Assembly (NCBI GenBank): GCA_030141605.1
Contig: JAQGDQ010000002.1
Coordinates: 188,001-248,000 of the forward strand
Direction: 5' to 3'
DNA length: 60,000 bases
Source: Tubiluchus corallicola
Lineage: Eukaryota > Priapulida > Priapulimorpha > Priapulimorphida > Tubiluchidae
The notes under the pieces were generated by a model. It was not told where the DNA came from and did no database searches. It worked only from the letters and a program-made list of their open reading frames with translations. Both the position numbers and the translations under genes were made by a program. Positions 52,625 through 60,000 of the stretch are shown here, piece after piece. The first letter of the stretch is position 1, and each line of letters starts with the position of its first letter.

Positions 52625-53045
52625 GTCCTAATTTCTGGCCAAACAAGGATTGGCTGTCCCAACTCAAACTCAGCAAAGATATGGGGCTGCGGTCTCTAAC
52701 AAAACAAGGATGAGCAACTTCAATCTCTACAGGTACAAGCCATTGCGGTCTCTAATCAAGCAAGGATGAGCTCCGTAGTCTCTCTGATTCAGCAAGGATG
52801 AGTTGTTACTGTAGTCTTTAACCAAGCATTTTCAGCCCTTGCAGTTTCCAATAAAGTAAGGAGGAGCTACTTTAGACTCCCACCAAGCAAGGATAAGCAA
52901 CCGCAGGCTCTAACCAAGCCAGGATGAACTACTCCAGTTTTTCCTGCTAACCTTAACAAATCAATGATTAGCTAGCGCAGCCTCTAATCAAGTACCGATT
53001 AACTGCTCCAGTCTTTGACAAAGCAAGAATGAGCCGTATAGAGAA
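52625..53045 (+). repeat. Degenerate ~31-34-bp minisatellite
   Basis: About twelve diverged units of the form AAGCAAGGATGAGC + 5 nt + CAGTCTCTAACC. Clear units start around 52702, 52758, 52790, 52885, 52913 and 53021. A remnant (TCTCTACCAAGCAGGGAGGA) continues at 53459 beyond the SINE. Confidence 0.7.
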
Positions 53046-53074
53046 TGAGACGCCATTAGCTTGTAACCGATAAC

Positions 53075-53456
<382 letters not shown>

Positions 53457-53868
53457 GGTCTCTACCAAGCAGGGAGGATACGTCAACTGGTAGACAAAAT
53501 CAACAATAGCAATGTGACACTGTGCCTTTGCCACACTTTCAACTTTCGATCAAGAGGTGAATTTTGTTATCATCATCATATGCCATTACTGCAAACTCTA
53601 CAACAGGTATATCATTGTATACTGCTTCGTTGAAAAGCTGTGTTAGTCTCTGAAGCATACAAGGTTGTATAATTCCGCGTGCCCGTCTCTTCAACAAACA
53701 CGTAATGCGTACCTTTGCACATTGCCGTCTTTCCCGGGGGTAAACAAGCAACCTAGGTAATTTCTTCCGGTATACTGCAGGACTGATTTACTATGTCAGT
53801 GTAGCGAGAACATTCATCACGTCAGAAATGTGATATCGTAGGAATGACAGAAATATGGACTCAGATCT

Positions 53869-53906
53869 GAACGATCTTACCAACGTTTTTGTTCGTAAGA
53901 TCGTTC
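53869..53906. repeat. Perfect 12-bp hairpin
   Basis: GAACGATCTTAC and GTAAGATCGTTC are exact reverse complements around a 14-nt loop. A related word, GTAAGATCATTC, occurs near 54036. Confidence 0.75.
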
Positions 53907-54795
53907 AAGAATTGCAGACTTGCGGGTGTTGAAGTATGAATGGCGATTTTTCGTAAACGATTTCGTAGATATTCGCAAAAACGCTTAATTTACAGCACTT
54001 GAAAACTTTCTTATGAATTTCGCAAGTTTTGAGAGTAAGATCATTCTTAAAAACCCAACGATAATGGAGCCACTGAACTATTTGACTAGCGAACCTTTCA
54101 CTCATTGTCTCGATTCAAAGGAGAGTCTACACTGTAGTTTGTTATCAACTTATATAAGTACTGGATCGATTTATTAGAATTACACTAGACTGACGGATTC
54201 AGCACTAATAGCTGATTGAACTAATTGATCAACTGCACCAGTCAACAAGCTAGCAGACCGACCCTAGTGATCATCATTCTGACTATATGGTTAGCTTACT
54301 TACTAGTGTTAAATTAAATGTTAATTGAATTATTCTTGTTAAATAAAAATGAATAGCCTACTGTTAAAAGTTCTATTACTAACTGATGTGTTTTGAGCGC
54401 GATTTTTTCTGCATCAAACAGCCGACAAATAAAAAAGCTGTTCAGAAATGATAATAAAGGTATAGTGAGTGCTTGTTAATACTGGCAAGACAATTATTAA
54501 TTTCGTTAAAATAGAAAGTGATTCGGTTATTAGTCTTTATTTGTCTTTTCCTAACCAGTTTTCTACGCGCATTAATTTGAACTCAAGAGTTATACATCTA
54601 CACAGAACACTCTTTTTTCCTTAATTATGACTAATCACTGCTGAGCTAATAAGTCACTGTAGCCTTCTAACTTCATTGTTCATTTGCGTTTGACTGAAAA
54701 CCTGCTGTTACTTAATGCTCATTTCCTGGTTGTGGTCTGACAGCACTTAGTTTCGTTACTGACATCTGTAGCCGGTGCGGTTATACACGGAAACT
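53907..54795. other. Upstream region of the TSP1-like gene
   Basis: AT-rich; decayed ACTGACT words at 54185-54290. No clear TATA box close to the ATG at 54796. Confidence 0.45.
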
Positions 54796-54805
54796 ATGAA
54801 GTGGA
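54796..54805 (+). CDS. TSP1-like gene exon 1 (10 nt coding)
   Basis: ATGAAGTGGA followed by donor GTAAGT. Only three codons and one base; chosen because it gives an in-phase start to the signal peptide. Confidence 0.6.
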
Positions 54806-57733
54806 GTAAGTATCGTGTACTTACTACTTTCTTGTAGTTTTAACAGTTTCCAAATTTCGTATTAAAATTAAGAGAACAGAGTAACTGACATTACGGTTCT
54901 TATTTATACTTACTTGTTTTAATTCAGTAATTTATTTCATACTGCTTTAACAGCCATGGTCTCTTAAAAGTGGTCTAACTAAGGGTACGCGCTTTTCGTT
55001 AGCAAGTTTTTGATTAACGAAAGTTAAGTGATGGCTTATTTTCTGGTAATAGTATAAATATTTTAGTATAACTTTATTTTAGTAATAACTATTATTAAAT
55101 TGTTAATTCATGTCATAAATAATAAACTTGATTTTTTATTTAATTTGTGATTGAGAATTTGCAATTTACATTGCATTAATTGTTAATGAGTACCTAAATA
55201 GCGCATAATATCTGATAGTTCAGCATTATGTAATTTTTCGATAAGTATTTGTGCGTAAATAACTTTATTTTATGCGATATGTCCAAACTTGTTTACTTTT
55301 TACAGGTTTGTACATCGTTGCAGTGTTGGTAAGGAAAATATATGTTATTCGCATCATACCGACGTGTTCTGGCAGACCGACATGTCTCTATGCCACTGAG
55401 AAAATAACACCTAATGATAACACTTTTCGTAAGCAGCACAAATGTTGGATGATGAACACTACATACCGAGTTAATTTTCAATTTTATAAATTTACAGAGT
55501 GGACATTTTATTTCTATAACCTTCACATGCGGTCTTTACAACACTCGCTTCAGTGCGAGCCCTTTACAGTCACCTGCTGCCATCTACACAAGAAAAAGTA
55601 AATTACTTAACAACCACTCGCGAATAAAATTTAAAAAACTGGTCGAGAGAAAGAGTAAAGATAAATTAAATTTTGCCCAGAATGACCAGAATTAACCAGA
55701 ATGAGTTTTAGGCATTTTAGTATTTCTATGCAACAATTGTGCCTGACTATACAGGTTGACTTAAAACTTATTATACCAATTTCCAATTCTCTTTTTAAAA
55801 TTGGAGCGTACTTCTTGTCAGATTTGCATCTATTTTGATTAAAAGAATTGTGGAAGGTTTTGGTTCGTCTCGACCTATTTTCAGGTGTTTTGCTTCATTT
55901 GTTAAAAACATAGTAGTGTAGTAGCTTCTGGAACATCCCGTAAATCATCGTTAATGCGCATGCCAGTATGTTACAAATTACAAAAGTATTGCGACAAACG
56001 ATGGAAGTTTTATATTTGCACACAAGTCAATCGTGTTATACTTGGGTAAGGATAGCTCGTAGTAACGTTGTACACCTAGAACAAATTACAACAAAACTTC
56101 TCTTCAGATTCTGTTAGAAAATGGTTTCAAGTCCAAGGTACAAGTGTTTGTCCATGACATGTGAGTGGCATGCTTAAGCCTATACGTCTTGTTTACACGA
56201 AGCTATACGAAATACTTAAATTTCGCAGGTATTGCAGTCATCAACTAATGCAAAGCCCAGTAGACCAAGGAACATTAAAGAAAGATTCCAAACAATCGTC
56301 TTTGCGAACAAACCTAGGAGGGATCTCTGTAAAGGACTGCCAGTAACTTGTGAAGCGTGGAGCACAGGCGCCTGTACTGCTGCTACCTGTGCAGATGGAC
56401 CTGGAATTACGGTAAGAAAAATCTAAAACTACTACAAAGCTACCACGAAAGGTCGCCTGTAAAATGACCAATTCCAAAAGGCTTGAATTCAAATGACAAA
56501 AGCGCGTGCAACAGAACATGCATCACTAGGCAATGCAAATGCAGAAGAACAGACCAGCATGCACAGTCCTGCGAGAATGTGATGAGTTCAAGGAAAAGGC
56601 ACCATGTATTAATAACGTATGATAATCAAATGCAAATACACCTGTATCCCAAATTCTGTGTTTGAACATATAAACATGCATCAGACGGTACGTTATGACC
56701 AGGAATTATTTTGAAACATTTTCTCAGCAACTTAATTTTATTTTATATCAGATAGTTATAAAATCGTTTTATTATATACTTAACGTCTGTTTGTACGCAA
56801 CAGGTAACGACAAGGCAATGCAGTTGTGCATCTGATGATATCAAGTTGATACTTCCATTGCGTCTCTGCACAAGTGATGATGATAATGCAGTTTCTGAGT
56901 TGGAGTATTGTAATTTACATTTGCATTCTTGCAATGATCCTGCTGATCCTGACAACGAGTGTGATGGTAGCGCTGGAGCTAGTGACATCAAACAAGTAGG
57001 TGCAGAGCATTTCAAGAGAAATGGCCGAGGTGTCCTACTTGTGGATGCAAGCCAAAGAAGACGAAATCGACCCCTTGGTGAAGCTGCCCATTCTGAAAAT
57101 GCTAAACTTCATAACCGAAATCAGCTTAACAATCGACGAGCAACTCGCCAGTTGCACCACAATACGCGTAACCAGTACACAAAACGATTACAGCAAAGAA
57201 AACTTAATGCGCATGCGCTCAACGAGAGGAATGCTCCTTCTCGTAGACATGAACAATTTACCTCCTTGCCAAAGCAACTGAATGAAGAGTTTGTGTCACC
57301 TGATGCTGCTGTCCTAGACCACGCGCCTGTTCCTCTGGAAACACAGCAACTCCTGACGAATTTGCGGAGACAGTATGACGAGACAAGGGCACGAGCGATT
57401 CGACAAAATCAGCATGAAAGGGTTGCTTTCACCGATGCACAAGCACCCAGAAACGGCCTCAGAGAAAGTGAGCCACAAAACGCACGTCTACAAAAACTTC
57501 AACGGCCACGTTCTAATCCATTGCAACGAGATCCAAAGCGCTATTTACCGCAAGTTACATTCTCAGAAACAAATCCTCGGCATTTGGAAATAAGCATAAA
57601 TGGATTCCAAAGTATACCTGGCTTGCCTAATCAGGGACCAACGACTGTTACTCTCAAGAAGTCGTCGTTGCGTGACAAAATGAAGCGACTTCGCGAAATT
57701 AGATCAAGAGAAAGGAGGCAAAAGGCTGAGTAG
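54796..57733 (+). CDS. Secreted TSP1-like cysteine-module protein with long basic tail
   Basis: Four exons (54796-54805, 55306-55328, 56229-56411, 56804-57733) join in phase into 381 residues. Residues 1-19 (MKWSLYIVAVLVLQSSTNA) are a signal peptide. Ten cysteines fall between 45 and 125 and none after. WSTGACTAATCADGPG with R76-x-C78 resembles a thrombospondin type 1 repeat, though the spacing WS-x3-C is longer than the usual WS-x-C. Residues 133-381 are low-complexity and rich in Arg, Gln, Asn and Leu, with several dibasic sites, and end in a strongly basic stretch (RLREIRSRERRQKAE). Consistent with an extracellular matrix or heparin-binding protein, or a processed precursor; the function is unknown. 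Single long terminal exon and poly(A) signal support a real gene. Confidence 0.75.
55306..55328 (+). CDS. TSP1-like gene exon 2 (23-nt microexon)
   Basis: Acceptor ACTTTTTACAG, donor GTAAGG. Encodes LYIVAVL, the hydrophobic core of the signal peptide. Without the donor the frame stays open to 55601, so intron retention would yield a different short secreted peptide. Confidence 0.6.
56229..56411 (+). CDS. TSP1-like gene exon 3
   Basis: 61 codons, phase 0 both ends, acceptor ATTTCGCAG and donor GTAAGA. Carries the signal-peptide end and the first four cysteines. Confidence 0.78.
56804..57733 (+). CDS. TSP1-like gene exon 4 (terminal)
   Basis: Acceptor ACGCAACAG; 309 codons and TAG. Completes the cysteine module and encodes the basic tail. 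Confidence 0.82.
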   Translation, partial: VTTRQCSCASDDIKLILPLRLCTSDDDNAVSELEYCNLHLHSCNDPADPDNECDGSAGASDIKQVGAEHFKRNGRGVLLVDASQRRRNRPLGEAAHSENAKLHNRNQLNNRRATRQLHHNTRNQYTKRLQQRKLNAHALNERNAPSRRHEQFTSLPKQLNEEFVSPDAAVLDHAPVPLETQQLLTNLRRQYDETRARAIRQNQHERVAFTDAQAPRNGLRESEPQNARLQKLQRPRSNPLQRDPKRYLPQVTFSETNPRHLEISINGFQSIPGLPNQGPTTVTLKKSSLRDKMKRLREIRSRERRQKAE

Positions 57734-57810
57734 AAATTAAATGTCAGAACTGCGCAGGAAGTCAACCGCTAATGGCGTTGCATCATCGAAGTGCAGCAAC
57801 TATAAGATGT

Positions 57811-57816
57811 AATAAA
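57811..57816 (+). terminator. Poly(A) signal AATAAA of the TSP1-like gene
   Basis: AATAAA 77 nt after the stop codon. Confidence 0.7.
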
Positions 57817-58089
57817 TACGTTCGTAAAGTCATCTAATTGTGCTATTTCGCCCACTTTTAGAAGAAATGCCCTAGAACTTTATAGAAGCACTTTTTCAGG
57901 ATTTGGGGCTAGACTTTTATATAACTATAGATGTACAGTATCAGTTGCATGTGCGCTAAACATTCATGTTTTTACTGAATAGCATTTGCTAACTAGCGCC
58001 GTATGTGGTTTCTTTGTTAACAGTATAAGCTAACACTGATTTATGTGTGGCAACTGGTGACTAACAGGTTAACTGATTATTTGATTAAA

Positions 58090-58090
58090 C

Positions 58091-58143
<53 letters not shown>

Positions 58144-58154
58144 TGCGTGTGTGC
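58090..58154. repeat. (AT)n(GT)n(GTGC)n microsatellite
   Basis: Short AT run, then GT dinucleotides, then GTGC tetranucleotides. Confidence 0.93.
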
Positions 58155-58240
58155 CTCAGTGTGCCGCAAGGCACTGTCCTTGGACTATTCTTGTTGTTGT
58201 ACTTTATAAACAATTACTTACATGATGTCACAGTGACATT
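58155..58240 (+). pseudogene. LINE reverse-transcriptase fragment
   Basis: Frame reads SVPQGTVLGLFLLLYFINNY, the RT motif GVPQGTVLGPLLFLLYINDL with changes. The frame ends soon after; downstream only weak hints remain. With the LINE 3' end at 59261-59331 it could form one decayed copy. Confidence 0.7.
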
Positions 58241-58244
58241 GTAA

Positions 58245-59255
58245 AAGTATGTAAAATCGTTCATACTTAATAAGTATATCTATTTAGGCCTGTTATGTAA
58301 CATTAGCCATCAATATATCTTTTATTATTGAATCATATTGAAAATGTCATTTATCAGAAGTTGCTAGACTGGCAAAATGTAGAAATCAGCAAACGTCAAT
58401 CAACCACAACCACTTCGCTACTGCCAATCAGGTGCTCCTTTTGTCTTCTCAGCTAACCTTGTCACAAAACTACTCACAAACATTCCTGGAGACATACTGC
58501 GAGTGAAAGTCAAGTGTACATTATTAGTATTATTTTTTCCAGCCATACAAGATTTTTGACACTAAACTTTGTTTAGTGTTGAAACAGAGACATTATAATG
58601 GCGAAACACTGTGCTTTGGTAATAACAATGGAGACATACATATGTAGCGCTTGAAAAGGTTAGTAAGAATCAGAGTTATAAAACATAATTTCAAACTAGT
58701 TTGTGGGAATTGACATTTTTAATCAACGCCCAGCATTTTGATTATAGGATAACAAGAACCTTTAACCTTTTGCACAAAATCTTGATATAATGCATATATC
58801 TTTGAGTGAAAGAATTTTTTACACCATTTTGCTTGACAATTTCTTGTAGTACTGTAAATACATTACAATGATACATTTATTAGAATAAATGACAAATCGC
58901 CACTAAACGAGCACGCATTTTTCATGGTTTGCTGGTTTCTCTGTAGGTTTTATATTACAGACGCTGTTAGTGAGCAAGAGTTTGTGAGAGTGGGCGCGTA
59001 CGCTGGACTGTACATCTGTGTATTTTACGTTACAGGGTAGTACAGGTAGTATAAGTTCATATAGTGCTTAATAACGTATGTCCAATGAGGATATGGTGTA
59101 ACTGAAAGCACCAGTTTAGACAAGATAAATCCAGGGGATAAATAAAATAAATGAATATTTTTGAGTACTAGGTAGGATAATTTTTTACATGGTTGAAGTT
59201 AGCAATGAGGGTCCGCTTGGGATAAATTACCGATCCTAGCAGGCTGAATTAATAG
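58245..59255. other. Probably decayed LINE interior, nothing clear
   Basis: Length between the RT motif and the LINE 3' end is about 1.0 kb, about what a LINE would need. Protein similarity is not recognisable. Confidence 0.35.
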
Positions 59256-59260
59256 CTAAT

Positions 59261-59331
59261 CCATGCACTATTATGGAAATATTGTGTATACAATTTAATG
59301 TGGTCCATGTAAAAAATAAATTCTATTCTAT
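59261..59331 (+). mobile_element. LINE 3' end, second copy of the family at 22736
   Basis: GCACTATTATGG, ACAATTTAATGTGGTCCATG, then TAAAAAATAAATTCTATTCTA matches, block for block, the minus strand of 22720-22787 with its (TTCTA)n tail. Confidence 0.8.
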
Positions 59332-59339
59332 GCTATCGA

Positions 59340-60000
59340 TCATTACGCATGCACTTTTTCATAACCTTGTTGCAGTTATCTATTCAGATTGTAAAGGCTT
59401 TAAAAGGTTTTGCAAAATTAGGCTTACGTAAAAAATGTGGAGATTGTTGTGTCTTCCTTTTTAGTAGTCATAAAGATAGGTAACCTATATACCAAACCTG
59501 GAGAATGAAAAAACGTGACAATATAATAAATATATACCCAATAGAGAAGTAGCTGAATTACACAATGCTTTGCTTATTTTAGTCAATTGAGCATTGTGTT
59601 TTTTGAATAAAATTGTTTTTGTGACGTGAAAAGACAAGACGCCACTTCTTTTTACGTTTAAAAGCGTGACATACGCACATGTTGCATGTGGCCAAACACT
59701 TGCATTCCTTGACACCGTCAAACTGTAATGAGAGAGAACGACGGATGGCGTTGCGAGCGCGCAAGAGTCAGGATCCATTATCCTCCTGGCCAAAATTGTG
59801 ATTTTTTTCCTGTGACTTTTTCTTAGCTAAAACTATGACTTTTTTCTGTAACTGTTTTACTGTGACTCAGTGACGAAAGTGACAAGTCAATCACAATTTA
59901 TTTCAGTACCATAAGCAATTAAAGTAATAACATGGAAAATATTTTACATCAGTCACTAACTGGCAATACATGACTTGCACATAATGACAACACTATTTGT
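59340..60000. other. Right edge, no confirmed gene
   Basis: A minus-strand frame near 59580-59740 has a cysteine cluster (CKCLATCNMCVCH) after a good acceptor-like CTCATTACAG. It lacks homology and could be an exon of a gene continuing to the right or a transposon piece. Confidence 0.3.

Noticed and set aside
53539-53751. 70-codon minus frame
   Set aside because: Looks protein-like in composition, but no homology, acceptor or donor could be supported.
56107-56158. Possible exon encoding ILLENGFKSK in the TSP1-like gene
   Set aside because: It has an acceptable acceptor, but its strong donor ends in phase 2 and does not fit the next exon; the in-phase alternative donor GTACAA is poor. Skipping it gives a better signal peptide.
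59485-59793. 102-codon minus frame at the right edge
   Set aside because: Overlaps the alternative cysteine-cluster frame; neither has homology. Kept only as an uncertain region.

Overview
AT-rich genomic DNA of an invertebrate animal. Coding sequence is broken into short exons with GT-AG splice sites, introns run from about 0.2 to 5 kb, and much of the remainder is microsatellite, minisatellite and decayed retrotransposon. The gene set (GABA-B-type receptor, TWIK-type two-pore K+ channel, ELOVL6-type elongase, chitin deacetylase with CBM14 and LDLa domains) is metazoan and points to a chitin-making invertebrate. I cannot place the phylum.

Five genes can be rebuilt by joining exons whose splice phases agree. 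(1) Positions 134-16301, minus: nine exons encoding almost the whole ligand-binding Venus-flytrap domain of a GABA-B-like class C receptor; the 7TM part lies left of the window, and a tentative first exon is at 22177-22255. (2) 23783-25625, minus: a complete two-exon ELOVL6-like elongase (310 aa). (3) 33241-36277, plus: a complete five-exon secreted CBM14-LDLa-chitin-deacetylase protein (506 aa) with TATA box and poly(A) signal, whose catalytic residues are changed at several positions. (4) 43191-49032, minus: a complete five-exon two-pore K+ channel (334 aa). (5) 54796-57733, plus: a complete four-exon secreted protein (381 aa) with a TSP1-like cysteine module and a long Arg/Gln/Asn-rich tail, which I do not recognise as a named family.

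The genes look independent; I see no operon or functional cluster. Between and inside them are at least four LINE reverse-transcriptase remnants (14540-15760, 22736-23410, 42520-42960, 58155-58240), a second LINE 3' end (59261-59331), a 248-bp insert with a 10-bp target duplication (28879-29126), a tRNA-derived SINE that split a minisatellite (about 53075-53456), a 1.8-kb fold-back element with ~450-bp inverted arms inside a channel intron (45640-47422), a two-copy MITE-like family (2424-2660 and 36966-37330), a semi-tandem dispersed repeat at two loci (16735-17240 and 31290-31920), and many simple repeats. The most notable items are the degenerate deacetylase active site with a paired loss of LDLa cysteines, the unfamiliar TSP1-like secreted protein, the mixed GABA-pocket residues of the receptor, and the fold-back and inverted minisatellite structures.
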